From: Pirellulaceae bacterium
GTDB lineage: Bacteria > Planctomycetota > Planctomycetia > Pirellulales > Pirellulaceae
Direction of reading: 5' to 3'
Length of the DNA stretch: 64,000 nucleotides
NCBI GenBank assembly: GCA_019636385.1
Contig: JAHBXT010000008.1
Location: forward strand, 1-64,000
In this document: positions 9,502-19,234 of the stretch, one piece after another
Layout: each line of letters begins with the position of its first letter
How positions within the stretch are numbered: the stretch's first letter is position 1
Notes under the pieces: model-generated
Told to the model about the DNA's origin: nothing
What the model saw: the letters and a program-made list of their open reading frames with translations, nothing else
The model's database searches: none
Program-made: the position numbers and the translations under genes

Positions 9502-12500
9502 TTACGTCGACGTCTTCTCTAACCACAGTTCAATTTCTGCAATCATGGCGGTGGTATCCAAGTGCAGCTTGGTGAATTGCTGTTGTGCGGTCAGCGTATC
9601 GCCAGAACGTGCAGCCTTCTCGATAGCTGAGGCTGCCGAAGCAACTTGCGTGGCATCGAACAGAGCCGCTGCACTTTTAAGCGAATGCGACGCGCGCACC
9701 AACAGTTTGTCGTCGTGGGATTCAATCGCGCGAGTCATTTCCTGCAGTCGCTGCACGGCCTCACTTCGCAATGTGACGACCAATTCTCGAAGCTGTGTTG
9801 GCGAACAGCGTAGACGAGTCAACGGTGCTTCAATATTCAACAGACTGACTCGCATAGGTTCCGGTCGTAACCGAGTCGTTTCGGGCAGTTCGACTGCTGC
9901 ACCCGAATGGCCGTCCATTCCAGACGATGGATTGCCGAGGCTGTACAGTAACTTATCCAGTCTCCGAAAGTCGATCGGCTTGCTCAAGTAATCATCCATG
10001 CCCGCCTGCAGACAACGCTGCTGGTCCTCGGCTCGAGCTGCGGCAGTGATGGCGATAATGGGAACATGCTGGCCGGCTGGTTCCAGTTGTCTGATGCGCT
10101 CGGTTGCCTGCAGACCATCCATCAGCGGCATCTGCACATCCATGAAGATGGCATCAAAGTTGAACTGCTGCCAAGCCTCGACAGCCGCTGCCCCATCTTC
10201 GACACAGGTTACCTCATGTCCGCGTTGGCTGAGCAGTCCAAGAAATACAGCGCGGTTTACTGCACCATCTTCAGCCAGCAGAATCCGGAGTTTTCGCGGT
10301 GGGACCATCGGCTGCTCATTCAAGCTACCCACGGGTTCAGCATCGCGGTCTTCGTCGCCAATCTCCCGGCAAATTGCATGGCAGACTTCGGACGCCAACG
10401 CCGGCTTTTGCAACAGTGCGTCGATACGCAATTGCGACATCTGTGGCTCATCAACAGGTTGCAATGCAGTGGTTAGCAGTAAAGTAATCATGGGCCGCGA
10501 AGCTGCCACAGCCTGCAGTTGGGCAATTAAGGACAGGCTGTCGATATGGGGCATCACTTGATCGACGACCAAGCAAACTGGCCCTGGCGTCTCGTCGAGA
10601 CACTGCTGCAAGAGTTGCTTGGCTTCAGCGCAGGAATCCGTGTGGTGCGCTCGCAGTCCGCGACGCTGTAGCGCTTGAGCCAAAGCGAGGCGACTGCTGA
10701 CGTGGTCGTCGACGATCAATACCGGCATACCTTGAAGTTGATCCGAAAACACCAGTCTGGAACTGCCGGTCACCGGCGCCGCAGCAAACTCGCATGTGAA
10801 GTGAAATACCGATCCTATGCCTACCTCGCTTTCCAACCAGATGCGTCCGCCCATCATCTCGACCAGCCGACTAGAAATGCTAAGGCCCAATCCGCTGCCG
10901 CCATATTGCCGGGTCGTTGAGCGGTCAGCTTGGGCAAAGGCCTCAAAAATCGCCGCCTGCTTCGCTTGAGGAATGCCGATTCCGGTATCGGCTACTGAGA
11001 AATGCAAACTGTAGTTGGCGGCGGCTGGCGGACCGTCAGCAATGGCAACTCGCACCGTGATTTCACCTGCCTTGGTAAACTTGATGGCGTTGCCCACTAA
11101 ATTGACCAACACTTGACGTAAACGAATCTCGTCGCCAACTAACAGCTCGGGTATATCGCGCTCGATCACCAGAATTAACTCAGTGCCATTCTGGGCCGCC
11201 CGCGTAGCTAGACTTTTGGTGGCATTACTAACGCACTTGCGAAAGTCGAATGGAGTTAATTCCAACTCCATTTTACCGGCCTCGATCTTTGAAAAATCAA
11301 GGATATCGTTGATGATGCGCAGCAGCGATTGAGCCGACTGTTCCACCATCTGTACGAAAGATCGCTGTGCGTCGGTCAATCGCGTGTGCGCCAACAGTTC
11401 GGTCATGCCGATGATGCCGTTCATGGGAGTACGTATTTCGTGGCTCATATTGGCCAGAAACTCACTCTTGGCTCGATTGGCTTGATCGGCGGCATCTCGA
11501 GCTTCTCGCAGTGCTTGCTCACTCAGAACAAGTTTGGTGATATCTCGTCCGACGCCAAAGGTACCCACAATCTTTCCGGTGTGGTCCCGTAGCGGCAGCT
11601 TCGTTGTATAGGACCAGCTATCGGGTCGATCAGGCCACGTCTCACGTTCGACAACGCCGATGACCCCTTGGCCAGTTTGCATGATCTGCAATTCATCTTG
11701 TCGAGCCTTACTCGCATGTTCGCTGGTAAACACATCAGCATCAGATTTCCCGAGCAGTGATTCGTAATCGGAGAAACCAAACTTGATCATCATTCCGCGA
11801 CTGACGCGAATAAAGCGGCTGGCAGCGTCCTTGAAATAGATTGAGTCCGGGCTATTGTCCAGCAGCGTGTGTAGCAAATGGCGCTCGCGCTCCAAGGCTT
11901 GCTCGGTCAATTTCCGTTGACTCACGTCCCAGTACAAGACCTGGATGCCGGTAATCTGCTGATCAGCGTCACGAATGGGGCACTTGATTACTTCTACCCA
12001 GGCCGTGGACCCGTCAGCACGCCGATTCTGCTCCAACTGGTGCAGAGCTTGGCCAGTCTCCAGTACACGACGATCATCCTTTAGGAACTTATCTGCCAGC
12101 TCTGGTGGATACAGATCGTTATCGGTCTTGCCTAACACATCTTTGATTGTCCAGCGATTGTATTCTAAGCAGTGCCGATTGGCGTAAATCACCCGCCCCT
12201 TCAAATCCTTGAGCATCATGCTGATGGACAGACTATCGGCAATGGATCGAAAACGCGCCTGATTATGACGCAGCACATCGCTGACCACCTGCTTGTCGGC
12301 GATGCATTCGGCCAGCAAGATAATCTGATTGGGACACACCCACAGGCTGTGGACCCGCACGGGGATAAACGTCCCTACCACACTGCGAATCTCAAGTTCG
12401 GGGCAAGGCAGGGCGGTTGGTTCCGAACCGTACGACTGCAATCCAATCGCCAGCTGCTCCAGTCCTGGACCTCGCAAAAGCTGCCCTTGCCAATTGGCCA

Positions 12501-12672
12501 GATCGCTGCCGCTATCCAGCGGCCAGCCGGTCAACGCGATGGCTTTGCGATTGAGGAATTCCAAGCGATGAAGGTCGGGGGACAGGACGAGCACGAGGTC
12601 CGACAGACAATCCAGCACGGCCAAAATCGGCTGATGTTCACGCGGCAGCCGCTGGATGCGAAGCGTTTCCAT
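9502..12672 (-). CDS. Hybrid sensor histidine kinase with PAS, two receivers and Hpt
   Basis: A 1056-residue BarA-like phosphorelay kinase. In order: a PAS-like domain (about 10-125), two further PAS domains (about 140-255 and 265-385), the HisKA box with EFLANMSHEIRTPMNG (about 405), a HATPase domain with the G boxes ADTGIGI and YGGSGLGLSI, a first receiver (LIVDDHVSSRLA with LVVDQVMPHID), a second receiver (LLAEDGAVNRA with FMDVQMPLMDG) and a C-terminal Hpt domain with ASHSLKSAAALF. No membrane segment is visible, so sensing should be cytoplasmic, probably by the PAS domains. It follows the response-regulator gene by only six bases and is surely in the same transcript. Both receivers retain the phosphoacceptor Asp. 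Confidence 0.9.
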   Translation of the reverse strand: METLRIQRLPREHQPILAVLDCLSDLVLVLSPDLHRLEFLNRKAIALTGWPLDSGSDLANWQGQLLRGPGLEQLAIGLQSYGSEPTALPCPELEIRSVVGTFIPVRVHSLWVCPNQIILLAECIADKQVVSDVLRHNQARFRSIADSLSISMMLKDLKGRVIYANRHCLEYNRWTIKDVLGKTDNDLYPPELADKFLKDDRRVLETGQALHQLEQNRRADGSTAWVEVIKCPIRDADQQITGIQVLYWDVSQRKLTEQALERERHLLHTLLDNSPDSIYFKDAASRFIRVSRGMMIKFGFSDYESLLGKSDADVFTSEHASKARQDELQIMQTGQGVIGVVERETWPDRPDSWSYTTKLPLRDHTGKIVGTFGVGRDITKLVLSEQALREARDAADQANRAKSEFLANMSHEIRTPMNGIIGMTELLAHTRLTDAQRSFVQMVEQSAQSLLRIINDILDFSKIEAGKMELELTPFDFRKCVSNATKSLATRAAQNGTELILVIERDIPELLVGDEIRLRQVLVNLVGNAIKFTKAGEITVRVAIADGPPAAANYSLHFSVADTGIGIPQAKQAAIFEAFAQADRSTTRQYGGSGLGLSISSRLVEMMGGRIWLESEVGIGSVFHFTCEFAAAPVTGSSRLVFSDQLQGMPVLIVDDHVSSRLALAQALQRRGLRAHHTDSCAEAKQLLQQCLDETPGPVCLVVDQVMPHIDSLSLIAQLQAVAASRPMITLLLTTALQPVDEPQMSQLRIDALLQKPALASEVCHAICREIGDEDRDAEPVGSLNEQPMVPPRKLRILLAEDGAVNRAVFLGLLSQRGHEVTCVEDGAAAVEAWQQFNFDAIFMDVQMPLMDGLQATERIRQLEPAGQHVPIIAITAAARAEDQQRCLQAGMDDYLSKPIDFRRLDKLLYSLGNPSSGMDGHSGAAVELPETTRLRPEPMRVSLLNIEAPLTRLRCSPTQLRELVVTLRSEAVQRLQEMTRAIESHDDKLLVRASHSLKSAAALFDATQVASAASAIEKAARSGDTLTAQQQFTKLHLDTTAMIAEIELWLEKTST

Positions 12673-12678
12673 AATCGC

Positions 12679-13605
12679 CTAGGATTGCTTGGAGGCCAGA
12701 CAATGTTTCACCAGTGTAATTTCGTTGCCGGAACCATTAAACGAAACTTTGTCCATAAATCGGTAGATCAACGCGAAGCCGCGTCCCGTGTCTCCGGTAA
12801 ACGGGGCAGCTCCTTCGTGTACCTGATGCCGCGACTCCCATGTCTTGACGTCAAATCCGTGCCCATCGTCTTTGATGACGATGCGAATGAGGTCTCGCAT
12901 CAGCCGCGCATCGAAATGAATTTTGCGATTTCTGTACGGGGCCGCATTCAACCGCTCGCGAACCACGCTAGGCAACGAATCTATCCGGCAATCGCTAATC
13001 GATGCTTGGGGACACTGCTGTCGGCTGAGTTCCAGATTGCCACGAAACATCGCATTCGAAGCGGCTTGTTGCAACGCTTGAGAGACGCGATAGCGGTCCA
13101 TCACAGTCAATAACTCCATTCCTGCAGCCATCTGCGTCACCAAGTCGATCGCAGCAATCAAATGCTCGGGCTGGTTAGGCAGCAAGAACACCATACGATT
13201 TTCCAAGGTGCAGTCAATCAACTCGCTGTAGCGCTGATCGGTCCGCATCACGCCCAGCACATCCTCCACGGTACTCAGCAACAGATCGTTGGCCATAGAC
13301 TTGGGCACGTATGCGGTAGCGCCGACACTCAGCGCTTCAGCTGCCAAACGTTCTGACCCTTGGCCGGTGATCAACACCGCTGGCACATCGGGAAATTCGG
13401 ACTTCATCCGCCGGATGAGTTCCAATCCATTCATGACAGGCAATTCCAAATCCGAAATTACCAGCTCGCACACTCCGTCAGCCAGCAACTGCAGCGCCGG
13501 GACACCGTCGTCACAGACTTCTACCTTGTGCGAACCAGACTCTAGCAACAACTTCAACTGCAATGCTTGAGTTGGGCTGTCTTCAACTAGTAAGATGTTC
13601 GACAT
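12679..13605 (-). CDS. Response regulator fused to GHKL (RsbW-like) ATPase
   Basis: The 308-residue protein starts with a complete receiver domain (ILLVEDSPTQ, phosphoacceptor in LVISDLELPVMNG, TGQGSE, and the conserved Lys in YVPKSMA). From about residue 140 it continues as an HATPase_c_2-like domain with an N box (QALQQAASNAMFRGN), a G1 box (KDDGHGFD) and a G2 box (DTGRGFALI). Anti-sigma-factor kinases such as RsbW share this ATPase fold, so phosphorylation of the receiver may switch a kinase or partner-binding output. This is inference. It is the first gene of a two-gene operon with the hybrid kinase, whose relay could feed its receiver. Confidence 0.85.
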   Translation of the reverse strand: MSNILLVEDSPTQALQLKLLLESGSHKVEVCDDGVPALQLLADGVCELVISDLELPVMNGLELIRRMKSEFPDVPAVLITGQGSERLAAEALSVGATAYVPKSMANDLLLSTVEDVLGVMRTDQRYSELIDCTLENRMVFLLPNQPEHLIAAIDLVTQMAAGMELLTVMDRYRVSQALQQAASNAMFRGNLELSRQQCPQASISDCRIDSLPSVVRERLNAAPYRNRKIHFDARLMRDLIRIVIKDDGHGFDVKTWESRHQVHEGAAPFTGDTGRGFALIYRFMDKVSFNGSGNEITLVKHCLASKQS

Positions 13606-13786
13606 GACTCACTCTCCCCACCCCGAATTCAGCATCAACGGCCAACTCGACAGGCATTCCTGCTGAATACCAAGGACGACATTGAATCAGAATCTACCCA
13701 CATCACCGCTGGCGTTCATTCTAACATTCTAGCGTAGCGGTAGTGGGTCTAGCGGCCAGAAAATGAGCAACTAACGCTGACCGTAG

Positions 13787-15619
13787 TTAGGACGGACCGC
13801 CCGTTTGAAACGGATTGTAGCGCAGGTACGTCAGATGGCGATACAAATCGTTTTTCTGAATCAAATCGGCGTGCGAACCGACTGCTAACACTCGGTGCTC
13901 GTAAACAAAGATTACCCGGTCACACTGCCTGAGGGTATTCAACCGCTGAGGCAGGACTACCGTTATCCGGCGTGCATCGACCAGGCTCGATATGGCCTGA
14001 AGCGTCGCCTGCTGAACGGCGGGGTCGGCCCCTGAGTCAGGTTCTTCGATAACCACGACGGAAGCGTTCTTCAGCAAAGCGCGGGCGATGCCCATGCGAA
14101 AGGCGTCGTCGCCGACGAAACGATCGTCGTCATGAGTGATAAGTGTACTTGGCCCCTCGGACATACGGATCATGAGGTCGGTCAGATGAGCTTGTCGAAC
14201 GGCGTTTTCGAAAGCTGGCTGACTACTTGCCCGCAAGTTCTCAGCCACCGAACCGGTCAATACACCGCCGTCGCTGGCTACCCAATGGGCACACCGAATC
14301 AAGCAGTCGGACTGAAGATCGCTGACCAGTGTCCCATCGACTAACATCCGACCACTGGTGGGCCGTCCAAGACCGATCAACAATTCGGCCAAGGCCCTGC
14401 CTTCCAGCCATTGATGTGCGGCGATGCCAATCAATTGCCCAGGTTCAAACACCACGCTGACATCCTCTAGCAGCTTGCGACCACGACTGTCTTGGACAGT
14501 AACGTGCTCCAACTCCGCACGACTCCGAACAGCATCGATTCGCGGAAAGGTTGCGTCATCGAACCCAGGGACCACCAGCCCCAAAAAACGATTCAATTCG
14601 TCGGCGGCCGTGGCTATATGACTGTTGTCTCGCGTCACTTGCATGATTCGCCGAGCGCTATAAACCGCGCCGATCAAGCAACCTAGAAAAGCGACGACCG
14701 CTGGTAACTGTAGAGTTTCACGCAAGACTTGGATGGATGTCACAAACAGCAACAAGCAGGCTAAACAGGTCAAACCAAGAAACAGCAAGGGTACCTTCCA
14801 CGCTGAACTGGTCAAACTGCGGAGCGCATCGCGACGATACAGCTCCAGTCGTTCTGCAACCTTGCTTTCGATCTCCGGCTGGCTATGGACCGCTTCTAAC
14901 AGCGGTCCACGCAGACTCAAATTCACCAGGGCAGTTCGATGCTGTGCCGCCTTCTCGCGTATCACCGGCAAATGTGAGCGGCGCAGTCGATCCAGAAATT
15001 GATAGACCAGCAGGACCAGAACCGCCGTAACCACCGCCAGAAAAGTAAACTGCGGATGAATCAGTCCGGCGGTCAACAAACCGGCGGTGCATTGAACAGG
15101 ATGCCGTGGCATCGATCGCCAGTGCATGCTCAAAACATTGCGGACGCGCGGCAGGTGATACTCCAAGCAGTCCTGCAGTGATGTCTGCTGAGCCGACAAG
15201 GTGCGCACTTTGGCCAAGCGACGAGCATGCTGACGCAACCTGTCGATCATGGCAATTTCAAAATCTACAGCCGCTCGCTGCGAAAGCCGATAGATTACAA
15301 ACAGCAGGACTTGCGACACCACAACCACCGCCAATGCGGCCAGCAATAGCCAACTGACTCGCGCCATTGGTGAAAGTTCACCAAGTAGCCACGTCACATG
15401 GGGCAAGCGCGCTGTAAATGCGGCAAACGGCTGCTGGATTAAGGCTTGGACTATGTAGCCAGCCAGCACGGCTAACACGGGAACGCTCAGCCCAATAACG
15501 CAATTCAGGAGCGCGGCCGGATAACGCCAATGCGATACCGGGATTTGCTGCACAAGCGATCTCAAGGAATGTGGGGACACGGCCAATAGTCTCAATTTAG
15601 GTTCACCCCAACGCCCCAA
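13787..15619 (-). CDS. ABC exporter-like protein with degraded ATPase motifs
   Basis: About 610 residues with the layout of a fused ABC exporter: roughly five to six membrane helices in the first 340 residues, then an ATPase-like domain. The expected Walker A is replaced by IGIAAHQWLEGRALAELL with no GxxGxGK[ST]; the LSGGQ signature region reads RFVGDDAFRMGIARALLK; the Walker B region reads VVVIEEPDSGADP; and the switch His is replaced in VVLPQRLNTLRQ. The fold is still clear through IARALLK and the VTVQDSRGRKLLEDVSV strand. It should not hydrolyse ATP normally. The first in-frame start is TTG at 15619; a GTG 39 bases further in is equally possible. It is monocistronic as far as seen. Confidence 0.75.
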   Translation of the reverse strand: MGRWGEPKLRLLAVSPHSLRSLVQQIPVSHWRYPAALLNCVIGLSVPVLAVLAGYIVQALIQQPFAAFTARLPHVTWLLGELSPMARVSWLLLAALAVVVVSQVLLFVIYRLSQRAAVDFEIAMIDRLRQHARRLAKVRTLSAQQTSLQDCLEYHLPRVRNVLSMHWRSMPRHPVQCTAGLLTAGLIHPQFTFLAVVTAVLVLLVYQFLDRLRRSHLPVIREKAAQHRTALVNLSLRGPLLEAVHSQPEIESKVAERLELYRRDALRSLTSSAWKVPLLFLGLTCLACLLLFVTSIQVLRETLQLPAVVAFLGCLIGAVYSARRIMQVTRDNSHIATAADELNRFLGLVVPGFDDATFPRIDAVRSRAELEHVTVQDSRGRKLLEDVSVVFEPGQLIGIAAHQWLEGRALAELLIGLGRPTSGRMLVDGTLVSDLQSDCLIRCAHWVASDGGVLTGSVAENLRASSQPAFENAVRQAHLTDLMIRMSEGPSTLITHDDDRFVGDDAFRMGIARALLKNASVVVIEEPDSGADPAVQQATLQAISSLVDARRITVVLPQRLNTLRQCDRVIFVYEHRVLAVGSHADLIQKNDLYRHLTYLRYNPFQTGGPS

Positions 15620-15792
15620 AATCGGCTCGCCTAGAAACGCTGGCCTGATCCGATGGCGCTGCCACTACACTAATGTAGTCAATTGCTAGCGTCAGTGCCC
15701 AGCAATTAAGAAAAATGCTTGGTCGCCGTCAAAATGTGCCTCGAATAGTGAGTTTTTTGTCAAGGCTGAAACCGCAGAGAGAACTGCGCAAA

Positions 15793-17394
15793 CTACGCAG
15801 TTGGGCTGCGAAGACTGGCAAGTAGATTGCGATAGCGCACATATAGACTTCGAAGCAAGTGGACCATCCACAGGTTTACAGCTACCGACAAGACGAATAG
15901 CACGAACAAATGATAGTTGTCGTTAGCATCTACGGCACTGCCTGCAGCCCCCTTCCCGATATCCGAGCGTGAATAGTCGCTCGCGCTCCCCGCGTCAGCC
16001 TGGCTAATGCGAGACGGATCGCGACTTTGACTTGTCGTAGGATAACCATCGCTGTGCAGGCGATTGTTGGAGGCAATCAAAGTATCCTGACGTCCCATCT
16101 GCGGGGAGTTCATCCCTGTGTCTTGCCACCGGTTCTGAGCCCGCATTTGGTCGGCAATCGACATGCCAGGTCGCGCGCCTGAATCGCCGACTCCATTGTA
16201 GGGATTAGCGAAACCGGGATTGGTCCGCGCGAAATCAGCTTGCCCAAAACCCGACCCCGTGGGTTGCCCGTAATTGTATTGGTATCCCAGAGGGGCGCCG
16301 GCGTATTGGCCGGACATGGCCTGTGGATCGTTTTGCAGCGGAGCGTTTGGCCACATCATTGTTTGGCCTGGTGCATTCCAATCCTGCCCGCCTTGCCCCG
16401 TCATTGACGACTGCGCTGGCTGTCCAATCGCTCCGGCCCCAAATCTATTATCAGCGATGCGCGTTGGGTCACTGACTGATTGCCAACCGTTGTTGTTACC
16501 GAAATTGTTATTGCCGACGTTTGCGCTCGGATAGTTGTCTGAGGGGCGATTGGCGGCAGTGCGACTCGATTGATTGCTTAACGCCTCCCGCGCGGTCTCC
16601 GTGTAACGTCCGGAATTGTTCTGAAGATTCGTCTGGTTTCCGAATCCGCCCGAATTGGCGAGGCTATTTCCGCGCTGCGCGGTCGTCGCAGCATTCTGTG
16701 GAGGTGGAGAACTCCAGTTCGGTAACCCGGACATAGCTGTTGAGTTCGAGTTGTTTGTCGAGCCATAATTGTTGGCTGGCCCTGGGTTACCGCTGCGGGC
16801 GGATTCTAAAAATGCACTTCCAAGTGGCGTTGTAGCTGGCGAATTGTTATTTGGTGCAGCATTGGTACGCGCCGGATAGGACTGCGGATACTCCGGCAAA
16901 GCGGGTTGACTGTTGCCTGATTGTGCTTGGCTATAGCCTTGCTGGTTGTTATTGGTGGCATTGACATTCACCACCGGCGCGTCGGGTTCTAAATTCTGAA
17001 ACCGTCCTGGCGGTAAGCCGGCAGTCATTGGAATCATGCGCTCGATCTCCTGAAGACTAGGAGTTCTCGGCAGAATCTGTGTCCCAATACTGACCACCAC
17101 TCGCTGAATACGGCCCGCCAACTGCTTGGGAATCTCGCTGGTAAACTCCTTTTGGTCCGTCGTGCGATTCATAAACGGCAACATGTCGGGGGCGATTTGA
17201 ACCAAGTATTCGAGTTCATTTTGATTGTTCAGCTGCCAGCCGTACTTGGTTACATCGCCGCTGCCAGCGTCTACGGTAGCAGAACCTAACGGCGTGGTAC
17301 CTGCTGAAGGTACACCCGGTGGGCCCGACGGAAATGGGGCGAGCTGAGTCTGAGCCAACAGCGACAACGAAAATAAGAAACTGAGTCCATTCAT
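15793..17394 (-). CDS. Asn/Gln/Gly-rich exported protein with C-terminal membrane anchor
   Basis: A 533-residue protein starting MNGLSFLFSLSLLAQTQLAP, a signal peptide. Residues about 45-120 form a compact conserved-looking domain (YGWQLNNQNELEYLVQIAPD, then RIQRVVVSIGTQILPR). About 300 residues of Asn-, Gln-, Ser- and Gly-rich low complexity follow. It ends with a membrane helix (HLFVLFVLSVAVNLWMVHLL) and a basic tail RNLLASLRSPTA. This gives a periplasmic protein anchored by its C-terminus, with a flexible linker. The function is not recognised. Confidence 0.6.
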   Translation of the reverse strand: MNGLSFLFSLSLLAQTQLAPFPSGPPGVPSAGTTPLGSATVDAGSGDVTKYGWQLNNQNELEYLVQIAPDMLPFMNRTTDQKEFTSEIPKQLAGRIQRVVVSIGTQILPRTPSLQEIERMIPMTAGLPPGRFQNLEPDAPVVNVNATNNNQQGYSQAQSGNSQPALPEYPQSYPARTNAAPNNNSPATTPLGSAFLESARSGNPGPANNYGSTNNSNSTAMSGLPNWSSPPPQNAATTAQRGNSLANSGGFGNQTNLQNNSGRYTETAREALSNQSSRTAANRPSDNYPSANVGNNNFGNNNGWQSVSDPTRIADNRFGAGAIGQPAQSSMTGQGGQDWNAPGQTMMWPNAPLQNDPQAMSGQYAGAPLGYQYNYGQPTGSGFGQADFARTNPGFANPYNGVGDSGARPGMSIADQMRAQNRWQDTGMNSPQMGRQDTLIASNNRLHSDGYPTTSQSRDPSRISQADAGSASDYSRSDIGKGAAGSAVDANDNYHLFVLFVLSVAVNLWMVHLLRSLYVRYRNLLASLRSPTA

Positions 17395-18347
17395 GTGAAT
17401 ATCCCATCGTGGGCCAGTGGATCGACGCGCGGATGTTCTGGGCCATCGGCACGCCGGCGAACAATGGAACCTTGCAACTGCATGATTGCTCCATTGGGTC
17501 CATTAGTTAGAGTACATCATTAAGGCAAAAGATGTAAAGAGAGAAAACTGGACTAGTAATCCGTTTGCTAGCGAGCGCATAGCGTAATATAGACTGAGGC
17601 TGGCTCCCGAACGACACGAATACCGACGGGCAGACGCGATTTGGGGGGCTGGAGAGCCCAGGCAAACCTTACTACGTTCTCGTTGTCGGAATTGCCGGGG
17701 AAGTGCCGGTCGTAGACGTTTTGTGATCTGGAACTTAGCAAACGAGGATTCTCACTAAAGTAATTACCCCGCTGGAATCGAATACTATCTGCGGACAGTT
17801 TGTTCTGCAAAGTCCCAACGGATCGAATGATGCGGCGGGCGCGCGGGAGAGCTGGTTCAGTTAGGGGGGAATCTAACTGAGCTATCCGATTGGAGAGGTA
17901 ACTTTCCAGTCACTCGATGATAGCTGGCCACCCGGCGATTCCAAATCGCCGCTGGTAGGTGCGTGGATTCCGTGGGCACTGCCGACACAGTGCTCCGCTC
18001 CTAGTTGTTTCCAGACGCTTCAGAGCGCTGACGCATCAATAGCATGATCGCTCGGGGGTGTGGTCATGACCGGTCGCATCCGTGGACAAGGGATCGCGGG
18101 GGCATGCTGGCCGAAACAATTGAATCGGTGATGCTTTCATGGGAACGCTGAGCCTGTGGGTATCGCAGCCAATTCAAACAACTAGCCCTGACCCAAGTGT
18201 TTGCAGGTCGGTCATCAACGGATTGATGGCCAGGTGACAGAGCCTCTCTGTCTCAAACTTGCAGACAGGGGCGTTCACGGCCGCTGAAGATCGCCTGCGA
18301 TTTTTGACGGCTTCCAAAATCACGTAAGGAAAACGGAGATCCTGTAT
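17395..18347. other. Long intergenic region, no gene supported
   Basis: Nearly 950 bases between the Asn-rich protein and the HTH-receiver gene. An 80-codon minus-strand frame at 17568-17810 has no recognised family and no clear ribosome site. A small perfect hairpin, GGCGATT/AATCGCC with a three-base loop, lies at 17934-17950. The last 200 bases must contain the promoter of the downstream regulator. Confidence 0.4.
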
Positions 18348-18920
18348 ATGAAGGTGTTCACCACTGGACAGGTCGCCAAGATCTGCAAAGTGGCTCCGAG
18401 AACCGTTAGTAAATGGTTTGACTCGGGCCGCTTGAAGGGATATCGCATCCCTGGATCGCAAGACCGTCGTATCCCGCGAGAATACCTCATCAAATTTCTC
18501 AAAGAGCATGGCATGCCTTTGGGCGATCTTGAAGATGAGGCAATGGCTAAGGTCCTGATCGTGGCCCAAGACCCTGTCTTGATCGAGAACCTCAAGCGCG
18601 AACTGCCGCCTGAGAAATCGTTCAAAGTAGGCACTGCCGCCAGCGGTTTCGAGGCCGGTATTCAGGCAGAAAGCTTCCACCCGGATTGCATGATCGTCGA
18701 CTTCTCGATCGGCAAGGTTGAAGCGTTGCAAATCTGCCAGAATCTGCGCAAGAACAACGACTTCACCGAAATCGTTCTGATTGCGTTGCTGCCCGACGAT
18801 GGCCAAACGTTTAGTTTTGATCGTTCGGCAATCAATGAAACGTTCAAGAAACCTTTCGACGCTCGGCTTCTGGCCGAAAGGTTGCGAACGCTCATTGGCG
18901 GCAAGAAAGAGTTGGTCTAA
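18348..18920 (+). CDS. HTH domain fused to degenerate receiver
   Basis: A 190-residue regulator. Residues 1-60 (TTGQVAKICKVAPRTVSKWF, then GRLKGYRIPGSQDRRI) form an excisionase/BldC-like winged helix-turn-helix. Residues about 65-180 resemble a receiver domain. The acceptor Asp seems kept in MIVDFSIG and the Lys in FKKPFD, but the usual PxxxG loop and the Thr/Ser position (LIALLPDD) are not, so phosphorylation is doubtful. The DNA-binding part precedes the receiver, the reverse of the common order. A GGAGAT ribosome site lies before the ATG, and a strong terminator follows at 19007. No cognate kinase is adjacent. Confidence 0.75.
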   Translation: MKVFTTGQVAKICKVAPRTVSKWFDSGRLKGYRIPGSQDRRIPREYLIKFLKEHGMPLGDLEDEAMAKVLIVAQDPVLIENLKRELPPEKSFKVGTAASGFEAGIQAESFHPDCMIVDFSIGKVEALQICQNLRKNNDFTEIVLIALLPDDGQTFSFDRSAINETFKKPFDARLLAERLRTLIGGKKELV

Positions 18921-19234
18921 CGGACTTCGTTACGGCTCAGTTGCCTCAACCGGCCCCGCGATCACTCGGCTAAACCCCAAATTTTACCTAACACGACGCA
19001 CGATCAGCCTGCTAGCCTTCCGCTAGCGGGCTTTTCTGCTTTCGTGGGGCCACGAAGCCCGGAGTTGGAAATCCGATTCAGACGTGCCACGATCTCGGCG
19101 ACGGTGGCTACCTGGCCGTCAGGGATTCTGCCAGCCAACTCGACGGGCTATAATTCTAGGCATGTTCCGCACGCTGAGCGGAATGTTATTGCCAAACTTC
19201 CGCTGGCCCCAAGTCGCATATTCTAAAAACAACC
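18921..19234. other. Intergenic region with terminator
   Basis: About 310 bases between the HTH-receiver gene and moaC. The only clear element is the rho-independent terminator at 19007-19035; the last 200 bases should hold the promoter for moaC. Confidence 0.5.
19007..19035 (+). terminator. Rho-independent terminator after HTH-receiver gene
   Basis: GCCTGCTAGC pairs with GCTAGCGGGC (one T-G wobble) across a five-base loop, followed by TTTT. It separates the regulator from moaC. Confidence 0.8.

Noticed and set aside
12172..13113. 313-codon plus-strand frame opposite the hybrid kinase and response regulator
   Set aside because: The minus strand carries unmistakable kinase, ATPase and receiver motifs.
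17568..17810. 80-codon minus-strand frame
   Set aside because: No family similarity that I can defend, no clear ribosome site, and not linked to a neighbour.
18174..18806. 210-codon minus-strand frame opposite the HTH-receiver gene
   Set aside because: It is a mirror reading of the regulator, which has clear domains on the plus strand.
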